Part shown: positions 44,442 through 53,588 of the stretch, piece by piece
How positions within the stretch are numbered: the stretch's first letter is position 1
Layout: each line of letters begins with the position of its first letter
Source of the DNA: Burkholderiales bacterium
GTDB lineage: Bacteria > Pseudomonadota > Gammaproteobacteria > Burkholderiales > SG8-41
Reading direction: 5' to 3'
Length of the DNA stretch: 64,000 nucleotides
Assembly (NCBI GenBank): GCA_019744975.1
Contig: JAIETP010000004.1
Location: 124,001-188,000 of the forward strand
The notes under the pieces: model-generated
Database searches by the model: none
Seen by the model: the letters and a program-made list of their open reading frames with translations, nothing else
Told to the model about the DNA's origin: nothing
Position numbers and translations under genes: made by a program

Positions 44442-44816
44442 ATGATCAAAACCATCCTCACCGCAGTTACGCTGGGACTCGCCGTCGCCGGCACCAACGT
44501 CGCCATGGCCCACGGCGGCGCCAAACCCAAACACGGCGGCATCGTGCAGGCCAGCAGCGATCTGTCTTTCGAACTCGTCGCCAACTCCGACGGCGCCATC
44601 ATTTACGTCGAGGACCACGGCAAGCCGCTGAACCCGGCTGGCATGAGCGGCAAGCTGACGGTGCTGAAGGGTACCGAAAAATCCGAAGCCGACCTCGTGC
44701 CCGCCGGAGACCGGCTGCTCGCCAAGGGCATCACGCTGCAGAGCGGCGCCAAGGTGGTCGCAGCACTGACCACGGCCGGCAAAAAAGCAATCACCGTGCG
44801 ATTCGCCATCAAGTAG
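44442..44816 (+). CDS. Small periplasmic protein of the metal-efflux operon
   Basis: A 124-residue exported protein: signal peptide about 1-23 (cut near VAMAHGG), then His/Lys-rich HGGAKPKHGG and a beta-rich domain of about 90 residues. The start AHGGxxxxHGG and the context suggest a periplasmic metal-binding helper. It resembles the beta domain fused to the adaptor (SFELVANSDGAIIYVEDHGKP versus [20 protein letters not shown]), so both may derive from one ancestor. CAGGAGAA precedes the start. Confidence 0.65.
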   Translation: MIKTILTAVTLGLAVAGTNVAMAHGGAKPKHGGIVQASSDLSFELVANSDGAIIYVEDHGKPLNPAGMSGKLTVLKGTEKSEADLVPAGDRLLAKGITLQSGAKVVAALTTAGKKAITVRFAIK

Positions 44817-44833
44817 CGACGGGAGGAAAAAGC

Positions 44834-45184
44834 ATGACCTGGCTGATCACCAAATATTTCCTGACCGCGCTGATCGTTGTGGCCGTTTCCGAACTGGCCA
44901 AACGCAGCGACAAACTCGGCGGTTTTGTCGCCGCGCTGCCGCTGGTGACCCTTCTCGCGCTGATCTGGCTCTACGTGGAAAACCAGCCGCAGGAGAAAAT
45001 CGCCAACCATGCCTGGTACACCTTCTGGTATGTGCTGCCGACGCTGCCGATGTTCCTGGCTTTCCCGGCGCTGTTGCCGCGGCTGGGCTTCTGGCTGACC
45101 CTGCTCGCCTGCGTGGTGATCACGATCATCTGTTTCGGGCTGTTCGCGCTGCTGCTGCGCCAGTTCGGAATCGAGTTGTTGTAG
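44834..45184 (+). CDS. DUF3147-family membrane protein
   Basis: A 116-residue integral membrane protein with four helices (ITKYFLTALIVVAVSELA, FVAALPLVTLLALIWLY, a central pair and LLACVVITIICFGLFALLL), matching DUF3147. The function is unknown. GGGAGG lies before the start, 17 bp after the preceding gene, so it is probably the last gene of the efflux operon. Confidence 0.8.
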   Translation: MTWLITKYFLTALIVVAVSELAKRSDKLGGFVAALPLVTLLALIWLYVENQPQEKIANHAWYTFWYVLPTLPMFLAFPALLPRLGFWLTLLACVVITIICFGLFALLLRQFGIELL

Positions 45185-45219
45185 TGCGGCGCCAAAAAAC
45201 AGATCGCGTGGATATATTC

Positions 45220-45246
45220 AACTATTTGTTTTTATTGATATTTTTA
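45220..45246 (+). repeat. Dispersed AT-rich motif (copy 6), supplying a stop codon
   Basis: Contains CTATTTGTTTTTATTGATA. On the minus strand it forms the last codons and the TAG of the ATP-grasp gene (the KNINKNK C-terminus). Confidence 0.75.
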
Positions 45247-46259
45247 CGCCCGACACGCAACTGTGCCGCAGCGATGATGCGTTTCAGCGCATCGCCGTAG
45301 GTCACCCCGGCAAAACACACGTTGTTGCCCATCGCGTGTGGATGCAGGTCCGGATTGGCATTGGCTTCGAGGAATACCAGCCGCCCGTCCGGCGTCAGCC
45401 GGTAATCGACGCGGCCGTAATCGCGCAGTTTCAGCGCCTGGAAAATCGCGCGGCTCGCTGATTCCACATCGCGCCGCAGATTGCGCGACAGTTTCGCCAC
45501 CCGCCAGCGTACCCGCCAGCGCGTGCGATAGGCGCCGTCGTTTTTCAGTTTGTACGACGCAAACTCCGGCGCACCCCGCCCCTTGCGGCCGATCACCAGT
45601 TCCACCGCCGGCATCACCTCGGGTGTACTGCCGAGCAGGGCGACATACAGGTCGCAGCCTTCAATAAACTCCTCGCAGATCAGCGGCGCCGCCACACGTT
45701 TGCGCAGCACACGCACGCGCTGCACCAGCTCGCGTTCGTTCTTGACCAGTGAATTGCCCCGCACCTCGTCGGACCCGTCACCGAACTGCGGTTTCACAAT
45801 TAACGGATACGGCACGCGCGGGTTGCGGATCGGGCCGCGCGGCGGAATGACAAAATGCCGCGGCACGCCGACACCAAGGTCGGCAACGATGTGTTTGGAC
45901 AATGCCTTGTCGCGCGCCAGCCTGAGCCCGCTCAATCCGGTCCCTGTGTACGGTATCTGCAGCAGATCGAGCAGGCCGGCAATCGCCGCGTCCAGCCGAC
46001 GATCACCGTCCACGCACTCGGTCAGGTTGAACACCAGCCCCGGTTTCAGCGCGCGCAGTTCGGCAATCACCGGATCCACCTGCGCATCGAAGGGCACCAC
46101 GGTGACATTCAGGCGTTGCGCACGCAGCGCTTCAAGGAGATAAGCCTCGACACTGCTGCGCTCCGGCACAAAATGGCCGGATGCCCGGCGTTCGCCCGCC
46201 TCGGCATCCACCAGCAGCGCAATGTCGCAGCGTTTGTTATCAATCTTCTGTCGCGCCAT
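45222..46259 (-). CDS. ATP-grasp ligase, D-Ala-D-Ala ligase-like
   Basis: A 345-residue ATP-dependent carboxylate-amine ligase with the ATP-grasp segments PLIVKPQFGDGSDEV, CEEFIEGCDLYVALLG and metal-binding FLEANANPDLHPHA. Ddl relatives in peptidoglycan genes differ, and no cell-wall genes adjoin, so it more likely joins another amino acid or peptide. The ATG at 46259 is chosen because homology begins right after it. The last seven residues (KNINKNK) and stop come from an AT-rich repeat, so the natural end was probably altered. Confidence 0.85.
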   Translation of the reverse strand: MARQKIDNKRCDIALLVDAEAGERRASGHFVPERSSVEAYLLEALRAQRLNVTVVPFDAQVDPVIAELRALKPGLVFNLTECVDGDRRLDAAIAGLLDLLQIPYTGTGLSGLRLARDKALSKHIVADLGVGVPRHFVIPPRGPIRNPRVPYPLIVKPQFGDGSDEVRGNSLVKNERELVQRVRVLRKRVAAPLICEEFIEGCDLYVALLGSTPEVMPAVELVIGRKGRGAPEFASYKLKNDGAYRTRWRVRWRVAKLSRNLRRDVESASRAIFQALKLRDYGRVDYRLTPDGRLVFLEANANPDLHPHAMGNNVCFAGVTYGDALKRIIAAAQLRVGRKNINKNK

Positions 46260-46361
46260 GACCGAAATTGTAACCTGCGGCGGGCCGCGCGCCCATGTGA
46301 TGCGGGTGCAGATCAACAACATGCCCGTCGATGGATACAACGTCATCGGCGCCGACAAAAT

Positions 46362-46385
46362 CAACGGGGCCCGCGGGCCCCGTTG
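46362..46385 (-). terminator. Perfect palindrome after the molybdoenzyme genes
   Basis: A 24-base perfect palindrome centred on GGGCCCGCGGGCCC, 36 bp beyond the stop of the large molybdoenzyme subunit, followed on that strand by ATTTTG. A probable terminator, possibly acting in both directions. Confidence 0.65.
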
Positions 46386-46420
46386 TTACGTTAATGCTTC
46401 AAAATCCACCCGATCCGGGC

Positions 46421-48666
46421 TCACGCGATGCTGACACCCGCCTCAGCCATGGCATGCAGCACGCGCTCCGGCAGCAGCGGCTGCTGCCGGAGCCGCACCC
46501 CTGTCAACTGATAGAGCGCATTGGCGATGGCCGAAGGCACCAGCGGCGTCGCCATCTGTCCGGCTCCCGTGGGATGATTGCGTGTCTGCACCAGCTTGAT
46601 GTGAATATTGGGAATATCGCGCATCCGCGGCACGTGATAGTCAAAAAAGTTCGACTGCTTGACCGCGCCATCGACAATATCGATCCGTTCAGTCAGCGCC
46701 AGTCCGAGGCCATAGACAATTGAACTCTCTGTCTGCGCAATGATGTTGTCGGGCTGCACCGCAACCCCGGCGTCAATGACGCACCAGAAATCATGCACCC
46801 GGATACTGCCGTTTTTGGCCAGCGACACTTCGGCAATGCCCGCCACCTGTGTGCCGCTGTAATCGAGATAGGCCATACCGAGTCCACGTCCCTGGCGCTT
46901 GCGCCCCCACCCCGCCATTCGCGCGACCTCTTCAATGGCCTGTTTCGCCCGTTGCGCACGCGGAGTTCCGGCGAGTTGCCGGATGCGGAATTCGACCGGA
47001 TCGACGCCCAGTTTTGCGGCCACTTCATCGATGAACACTTCGTTGGCAAAACTGTTCTGGCCGACGCCGATGGCGCGCAACGGTGCAGTACGCATGCCTG
47101 TGTCCTGCTGCAGTCCCTCCGCCAGCCGGTGCGCGATGTCGTAGGTCGGCAGTTCCGTGCCGCGCATGGCGATATTGTCGCGGCCCTTGGATTCCTTGTA
47201 ACGCACCGGATCCATGAAAGCGAGCACGCGATCGCTGACCACGCGGTGATGCCAGGCGACGATCTTGCCCTGGCTGTCGAGACCGGCGCGGATGCGGTTC
47301 ACGTAGAGCGGGCGGAAGCGGCCGTTATGCACGTCGTCCTCTCGCGTCCATATCACCTTGACCGGTTTGCCGGCCGCTTTCGACATCAGCACCGAATCGA
47401 CGATGAACTCGACGTCACGGTTGCCGCGACGGCCGAACCCGCCGCCGAGCAGCATGCCGTTGAATTTGACTTTCGCTTCGGGAATGCCCAGCGCTTGAGC
47501 CGCAGCAGTGACGGCGACGGTCTGACTTTGCGTACCACACCAGATCTCGCAGCCGTCGGCAGTAACCGCTGCCACTGAATTCAGCGGCTCCATCTGCGCG
47601 TGGTAGGCATAGTCGGCGCGATATTCGCCTTCGAACACGGTCGCTGCCTTGGCGATGGCGCCGGCAGCATCACCCTCCGTTTCCCAGGCCACGCCCTTGG
47701 CGTTCGGGTCCTTGGCCAGGGCGGCAAACTGCACGTAGCCCTTGTCGTTTGAAAACCCCCAGCCGGTGGCCTTGCGCGACCAGCTGACCTTGAGCGCCTT
47801 TTTCGCTTTGAAAGCCGCCCAGGGATTCTGTGCGATCACACCGACACCGAATTTCAGCGGCACAATCTGCAACACACCGTCGATCGCCCGTGCCTCGCGG
47901 TCATCGATTTTCTCCGGCGCGGCACCTTCCATCGGCTCGCGCAGGATCGCGCCATACACCATGCCCGGCACCTGCACGTCAATGCTGTATTGCGCCGAGC
48001 CATTGACCTTGCCGGCAACATCCACCCGCGGCAGATCCCTGCCGATCAGCCGGAACTGCGCCTTGGCCACCGGCTCAACGGTCACCTCGGGAGCCTGCGC
48101 CGGGACTTTGGCAAAAGCCGCGATCTCGCCATACGACAGGCGGCGCCCGCTCCGCGGATGCACTGCGTATCCGGGTTCGCTCGCCACTTCGGCCAGCGGC
48201 ACCCCCCAGCGCTGCGCCGCGTTGTCGAGCAGCACGTAGCGCACCTGGGCGCCGAATTGCCGCAGATTGTTGAAATAGCCGGTTATCGTCGCACTGCCCG
48301 CGGTGTATTGCAGAAAACGGAATGCCGGATTACCGTAGAGTTTGTCGTTGGGCGGTGCGGCAATGATGCGCACCCTGGACCAGTCGGCGTCCATTTCGTC
48401 GGCGACAATCACCGGCAGCGCCGTCAACGAGCCCTGCCCCATCTCCGCTGCAGGCGACATGATCGCCACCGTGCCGTCGGTGAACACCGTGACCCAGTTG
48501 TTGAGCCTCACGCTGCCCGCATTGTTCATCGCAGCGGCTTCAGCGGCGCCCGCCATCAAATGCTGAAGTCCCGGCGTTGCCACAGCAACACCGAAGGTCA
48601 GGCCCGCAGTGCCGACCATGAACCGGCGGCGACCGGCATTGACCGGTTTTTTTGCAGTGTTTATTT

Positions 48667-48670
<4 letters not shown>
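46421..48670 (-). CDS. Isoquinoline 1-oxidoreductase-like molybdopterin-binding subunit (IorB family)
   Basis: A 749-residue large subunit of the xanthine oxidase family. A twin-arginine export signal ([10 protein letters not shown], from residue 14) shows periplasmic location. Molybdopterin-binding [11 protein letters not shown] and two tandem large-subunit domains follow. Enzymes of this type hydroxylate N-heterocycles or oxidise aldehydes and pass electrons to cytochromes. The ATG at 48670 overlaps the stop of the iron-sulfur subunit (ATGA). No XdhC-type maturation gene is adjacent. The substrate is unknown. Confidence 0.9.
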
Positions 48671-49146
<476 letters not shown>

Positions 49147-49277
49147 GTACTCCTCCTTGTGCGCAGCTGAGACGCCCTCGGCACTCGCGCAGTCTGCTGC
49201 CACGCTGAGTCAGATCAGATTCTATTCCAACCATCATCTACAACGCCGGTAAACCGCGCCTCTACCAAGAGGGCCAC

Positions 49278-49306
49278 AAGTAATTGTTTTTATTGATTAA
49301 ATTTTA
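49278..49306 (+). repeat. Dispersed AT-rich motif (copy 7), supplying a stop codon
   Basis: Contains GTAATTGTTTTTATTGATTA. On the minus strand it provides the final codons and TAA of the adjacent M24 gene. Confidence 0.7.
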
Positions 49307-50511
49307 TCTCCGGCGCGAAACAAGCCACGCGGCGCACGGTGCAGGCGCTCACAACCATCACGGGTGATGCGCAGCAACTCGCCAACCTGAACACCGGCAC
49401 GCCGGGATTCGTCACCTTCAGTGCTCACCGGATTGGGCTGCACCACCACCGTCATGTTTTCCTCCAGCGTCATCTGCGGCAGCGCGCGTCCCGCCATGCG
49501 GCTCCTGGTGCCGATGATGGGCTGGAAATAACCACCGCCAAAACCGTGCACCAGATCGTCACAGACGGTGTAACCGCGCTTTTCGATCAGTCCGGTGGCA
49601 TCGATGATGTCCTGCATCGCGGCGCCGTGCCGCAACACCCTGGTCACCGCATCAAAGGTCGCCTCGGCGGTCGCATGCAGATCGGCGTAACGCGGTGTCG
49701 GATCGGCATCCACTGTGAAGGTACGCAGGACCTGCCCCGGATAATCCCACCAATAGGCGGACAGCTCACAAAACACGATGTCACCGGACTGCACCTTGCG
49801 CGGGGAAGGATGCTGCGGCGGCACAAAAATATGCGGTTGCGTCATTGAGGTTACGCCGATGTAGTGGATCATGGTCGTGCCGCCGAGTTTGACGTAAGCG
49901 CTTTCAACCAGCGCTCCGAGTTCGCGCTCATCCATGCCCACGCCTGTGCCGGCCACCAGCGCGCGTAATCCGGCATCGGACAATGCGGCGCCGATGCGCA
50001 GCCAGTCGATTTCCTCCTCCGACTTGCGCATGCGCAACTGCGTGTACTCCGCATCCAGCAACACCATATCGAACACCGCTTCCAGCTGGCGGTACTTGGG
50101 CACCGTCAGCGGGCCGATAATGCCGACCCGTTTTGCGCCGCGATTCTTCAACTCGGCAATGGTTTTGGCGATGCCCTGATGTTCTCCCCAGCGCACATCG
50201 ACATCCCGGGCGATTTTCCGTCCCAGCGGGAAGTGGTTGTACCACTCCATATGCATGAGCATCTGTTCGGCGGGTTTGAAAATGACATAAGCCTCGACCG
50301 TGCCCGGCCAGCCGGTCGCCCATTGCACGGCATTGCCGGTGCGATGGTCAGTCACCACCAGCAGATGATCACAGCCGTGTTTTTCCATGGCGGCTGCCAG
50401 CGCCCGGTGGCGACGCGCGTATTCGGTGTCGGAAAACCGCGGATAGTCCTGCTGCAGGATGGCCTGAAGACGCGGCTCCAGATTCAGCGGATTCACAGCA
50501 GTGGTGTTCAT
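49297..50511 (-). CDS. M24-family (pita-bread fold) protein without canonical metal ligands, creatinase-like
   Basis: A 404-residue protein with the two-domain layout of Xaa-Pro peptidase/creatinase. The His of LVHGFGGG is kept, but positions that are Asp, Asp, Glu and Glu in metallopeptidases read as CELSAYW, YPGQVLRTF, VVVQPNP and GVQVGELL, so the dinuclear metal site is missing. Creatinase and similar hydrolases use this fold without metal. It starts inside the stop of the aldo/keto reductase gene. Its own stop codon lies in an AT-rich repeat. Confidence 0.8.
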   Translation of the reverse strand: MNTTAVNPLNLEPRLQAILQQDYPRFSDTEYARRHRALAAAMEKHGCDHLLVVTDHRTGNAVQWATGWPGTVEAYVIFKPAEQMLMHMEWYNHFPLGRKIARDVDVRWGEHQGIAKTIAELKNRGAKRVGIIGPLTVPKYRQLEAVFDMVLLDAEYTQLRMRKSEEEIDWLRIGAALSDAGLRALVAGTGVGMDERELGALVESAYVKLGGTTMIHYIGVTSMTQPHIFVPPQHPSPRKVQSGDIVFCELSAYWWDYPGQVLRTFTVDADPTPRYADLHATAEATFDAVTRVLRHGAAMQDIIDATGLIEKRGYTVCDDLVHGFGGGYFQPIIGTRSRMAGRALPQMTLEENMTVVVQPNPVSTEGDESRRAGVQVGELLRITRDGCERLHRAPRGLFRAGDKI

Positions 50512-51491
50512 AATCCCATCCCCTTCAAGACCTGCGCCCCGTAGCGTGCACCGGCCCCGGCGCCGATGGCAAAAACCGCATCCAGTTCCGCGCGCACCCC
50601 CGCCGGCAGCTCCAGTTCCGCAGCCGCGGCATTCAGTTCGACGTTTACCGCGCGGTTGGTGCCGGGAATGGCCACCATAAAATCCTGCTGCGCCAGCAAC
50701 CAGGTCAGCGCAAGCTGCGCAGGCGTTGCGTCAATACGCCGCGCAATCGTCTCCAGTTGGCGGACCAGTTCGACATTACGCGCCAGGTTTTCCGGCAGGA
50801 AACGCGGATTGCGCCGCCGCCGGTCGCCTTCCGGCAGATCATCCACGCTTTTGATGTTGCCGGTGAGCAGGCCGCGGCCCAGCGGCGCATACGCCACGTA
50901 ACCGATGCCGAGTTTTTTGCACGCCGGCAGGATCTCCTGCTCCACTTCGCGGTACCACAGCGAATATTCGGTCTGCAGCACCGTCACCGGATGTTCGCGG
51001 TGCGCACGCTGCAAGGTGTTGACACCCGCCTCGCACAGACCGATCCAGCGCACCTTGCCCCGCCTGACCAGTTCTCCCATCGCGCCAACGGTTTCCTCGA
51101 TCGGCACGCCGGGATCAACACGGTGCAGGTAATAGAGGTCGATGACGTCAGTGCCCAGCCGCTGCAGGCTGGCGTCACAACATTCAAAAACATATTCCGG
51201 CCGGCCGTTGGTGCCTTTTTTGCCGTCGGGCAGATCGATGTTGCCGAACTTGGAGGCGATCAGCACCCGATTGCGATGCGGCTTCAGCGCGCGGCCCAGC
51301 AGCACTTCGTGGCGCGCGCCCCAGTAGGCATCGGAGGTGTCGTACAGGTTGATGCCCAGGTCGAAGGCGCGGGCGATGGCCGCGTTGAAGTCCGCTTCCA
51401 GCGGCGTATCGAACTGCACGGGCGTTGCGCCGCGGCCCATGCCGATGGCGGAAACCTCGGGACCCATTTTGCCGAGACGGCGGAATTTCAT
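50508..51491 (-). CDS. Aldo/keto reductase
   Basis: A 327-residue NADPH-dependent TIM-barrel oxidoreductase of the L-galactose dehydrogenase/YajO-like group. The catalytic tetrad is visible: Asp and Tyr in NLYDTSDAYWGARHE, Lys in LIASKFG and His in YYLHRVD. The C-terminal AIPGTNRAVNVELN supports cofactor binding. The ATG at 51491 lies just after a strong terminator of the preceding receptor gene, so it has its own promoter or relies on readthrough. Coupled to the M24 gene by ATGA. Confidence 0.9.
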   Translation of the reverse strand: MKFRRLGKMGPEVSAIGMGRGATPVQFDTPLEADFNAAIARAFDLGINLYDTSDAYWGARHEVLLGRALKPHRNRVLIASKFGNIDLPDGKKGTNGRPEYVFECCDASLQRLGTDVIDLYYLHRVDPGVPIEETVGAMGELVRRGKVRWIGLCEAGVNTLQRAHREHPVTVLQTEYSLWYREVEQEILPACKKLGIGYVAYAPLGRGLLTGNIKSVDDLPEGDRRRRNPRFLPENLARNVELVRQLETIARRIDATPAQLALTWLLAQQDFMVAIPGTNRAVNVELNAAAAELELPAGVRAELDAVFAIGAGAGARYGAQVLKGMGL

Positions 51492-51504
51492 GCTGTGCGC
51501 CCTC

Positions 51505-51537
51505 ACAAAAAACAGGCGGCGCATGCAGCGCCGCCTG
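51505..51537 (-). terminator. Rho-independent terminator of Bug receptor 7
   Basis: Perfect 10-bp stem CAGGCGGCGC / GCGCCGCCTG with a 5-base loop. On the minus strand it is followed by TTTTTTG. It ends the receptor transcript 14 bp before the reductase start codon. Confidence 0.85.
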
Positions 51538-51569
51538 TCGTTGACCGGAGAACCGGCAAACCAGCCGGT

Positions 51570-52532
51570 TTACTGCGGTTTGATGCCGGCTGCCTGCAGC
51601 ACCGTCGCCCCGGTTTTGATTTCCTCGCGCACAAATTTGGCAAACTGCGCTGGCGTCATTTCCATCGGTTCGTTGCCCAGGCCCGCCAGTTTTGCCTTGA
51701 TCACCGGATCATTGCCCGCCGCCTTGATCGAATTGGCGATTTTGGCAATCACCGGCTGCGGCACGCCGGTCGGCGCCCAGATGCCGAACCACAGCGAAAA
51801 CTCGAATCCGGGCACGCCCGATTCGGCGATGGTCGGCACATTGGGCAGTACGCTGCTGCGTTTTGCCGTGCTCACCGCGATGGCGCGGATCTTGCCCGCC
51901 TGCAACTGCCCCTGCATCGTTGACACCGGCGCAAAGTAGAAATCGACGCGACCGCCGACCACGTCGCCCAGCGCCTCGGCCGAACCCTTGTACGGCACAT
52001 GGGTCATGTTGACCTTGGCCATCAGCTTGAGTTTCTCGAGGTTGAGGTGGGTCCCGCTGCCGACGCCCGCCGAGGCAAAATTGAGCGTGCCGGGTTTGGC
52101 CTTGGCCGCCGCCAGCACGTCCTGAACGGTCTTGTACGGCGAACTCGGGTGGGTCACCATGACATTGGGCTGCTGCGCCAGCGGGCCGATATCGACAAAA
52201 TCCTTCAGCGTGTCGAACGGCAACTTGGCGTAGAGCGAGGGATTCACCGTATGGCCGGAAGAATGCATCAGCAGCGTGTAACCGTCCGGCGTAGCCTTCG
52301 CGGCGATCGCGGCGGCGATGGAACCGCCCGCACCCGGACGATTGTCGGCGAGCACGGTCTGCCCCCACATCTCCGTCCATTTCTGGGTATAAAGCCGGCC
52401 GACGATATCCGTCGCACTGCCCGGCGGAAACGCCACGATGAAGCGCACCGGTTTGGTCGGGAAATCCGCCGCCGTCACCTGCGCCGCGGCAGTCGCCAGC
52501 AGCACCAACACCATCTTATTGATTTTATTCAC
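51570..52532 (-). CDS. Bug/TctC-family receptor 7
   Basis: A 320-residue receptor. GTG at 52532 is the likely start because AAGGAGGAGG lies just upstream and a signal peptide follows directly (VNKINKMVLVLLATAAAQVTA, cut near AD). Mature start FPTKPVRFIVAFPPGSATD: the GGGTD loop is GSATD here. Ends AGIKPQ. It lies 40 bp after the 3-hydroxyisobutyrate-dehydrogenase-like gene. Confidence 0.92.
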   Translation of the reverse strand: MNKINKMVLVLLATAAAQVTAADFPTKPVRFIVAFPPGSATDIVGRLYTQKWTEMWGQTVLADNRPGAGGSIAAAIAAKATPDGYTLLMHSSGHTVNPSLYAKLPFDTLKDFVDIGPLAQQPNVMVTHPSSPYKTVQDVLAAAKAKPGTLNFASAGVGSGTHLNLEKLKLMAKVNMTHVPYKGSAEALGDVVGGRVDFYFAPVSTMQGQLQAGKIRAIAVSTAKRSSVLPNVPTIAESGVPGFEFSLWFGIWAPTGVPQPVIAKIANSIKAAGNDPVIKAKLAGLGNEPMEMTPAQFAKFVREEIKTGATVLQAAGIKPQ

Positions 52533-52572
52533 GACAACCTCCTCCTTGATATAAACGATCAGGGCCAAACGA

Positions 52573-53496
52573 TCAGAGCCCGTCACCAATCTCCACATTC
52601 TCCGGCTTGAGTTCGATGCCCGAAGCCCTGGCTTGCAGCAGCAGCAGTTGCGAGAAGTCCTGATCATAACCGTTACCGATCAGGGTTTGCACCATGTCGC
52701 GTGTGACGCTGGTGGTGGGCATCGGCACCCCGTGGGTGCGGCCGGCGGCCAGCCCAAGGTCGATATCCTTGCGCAGCAGTTCCGGGGTAAAAGTCACGTG
52801 GAAATCGAGATTGGACAGCGCCGGCGTCTTGTAGGCGGTGAACATCGAGCCCATCACGCTTTTATTGAGGAAGTCGAGGAAGGCGTGGCGTTTCATGCCG
52901 GTTTTTTCGGCGAGTATGGTGATTTCGCACAGGTTCTGGATCACCACGCCGAGCATCACGTTGTGGCAGATCTTGGCGATGCGCGACAGCTCGCCGTCGC
53001 CGACGTAAGACACGCCGCGGCCGATGGCCTCAAGGTACGGGCTGACGGCATCAAAGGCATCCTGGGGGCCTGAAGCCACTACCGTCAGCTTGCCGGCCTT
53101 GATGACCTTGGCATTGCCGGACACCGGCGAAGCCAGCATCTTGATGCCCTTCTCGCCCAGCTTGGCGCGGATCTCGGCGGATTCCTCCAGCGAAATCGAG
53201 GTGCTGTCGACGATGATTTTTGGTTTGCCGCCCTTGGACATCACGCCATTGGCGCCAAACAATACTTCCTTGACGTCCTTGCCGGTGGACACCATGGTGA
53301 ACACGATGTCGCAGCCCGCGAGGTCGGTCAGATTGTCCGCGACCTTGGCGCCGGATTTCGCCAGCGGCTCGGCCTTCGATTTGGTGCGATTCCACACCGT
53401 GATGTCGCAACCCGCTTTCGCCAGCCGCTCCGCCATTGCATAACCCATGCGACCAATACCGATCCAGCCAAGTTTGTGTTTTTTCATGTTTGCCAT
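52573..53496 (-). CDS. 3-hydroxyisobutyrate dehydrogenase-like beta-hydroxyacid dehydrogenase
   Basis: A 307-residue NAD(P)-dependent enzyme. GWIGIGRMGYAMAERL gives the Rossmann loop, SPVSGNAKVIKAGKLTVVASG the substrate-binding block and KICHNVML the catalytic Lys-x3-Asn. It oxidises a beta-hydroxy acid, for example 3-hydroxyisobutyrate in valine catabolism or a tartronate-semialdehyde-type acid. Being next to the 2-oxo acid dehydrogenase genes fits branched-chain or similar acid breakdown. Confidence 0.88.
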   Translation of the reverse strand: MANMKKHKLGWIGIGRMGYAMAERLAKAGCDITVWNRTKSKAEPLAKSGAKVADNLTDLAGCDIVFTMVSTGKDVKEVLFGANGVMSKGGKPKIIVDSTSISLEESAEIRAKLGEKGIKMLASPVSGNAKVIKAGKLTVVASGPQDAFDAVSPYLEAIGRGVSYVGDGELSRIAKICHNVMLGVVIQNLCEITILAEKTGMKRHAFLDFLNKSVMGSMFTAYKTPALSNLDFHVTFTPELLRKDIDLGLAAGRTHGVPMPTTSVTRDMVQTLIGNGYDQDFSQLLLLQARASGIELKPENVEIGDGL

Positions 53497-53523
53497 TGAA
53501 ATACCCTCGAAAAATCTAAAAAC

Positions 53524-53580
53524 GTGAACGAGTAAACCCACTTTTTACCCGTTCACTCGTTCACTTGTTCACCCGTTCAC
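53524..53580. repeat. GTGAACG/CGTTCAC inverted and tandem repeat (copy 1)
   Basis: GTGAACGAGTAAAC at the left and three GTTCAC boxes at the right, between the E2 and beta-hydroxyacid dehydrogenase genes. The same type recurs at 56987-57103. Confidence 0.7.
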
Positions 53581-53588
53581 TGAATTAC

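Noticed and set aside
52516-52532. A further AT-rich motif copy (TTATTGATTTTATTC)
   Set aside because: It is the start of a Bug receptor coding sequence (Asn-Lys-Ile-Asn-Lys) and matches only the central part of the motif.
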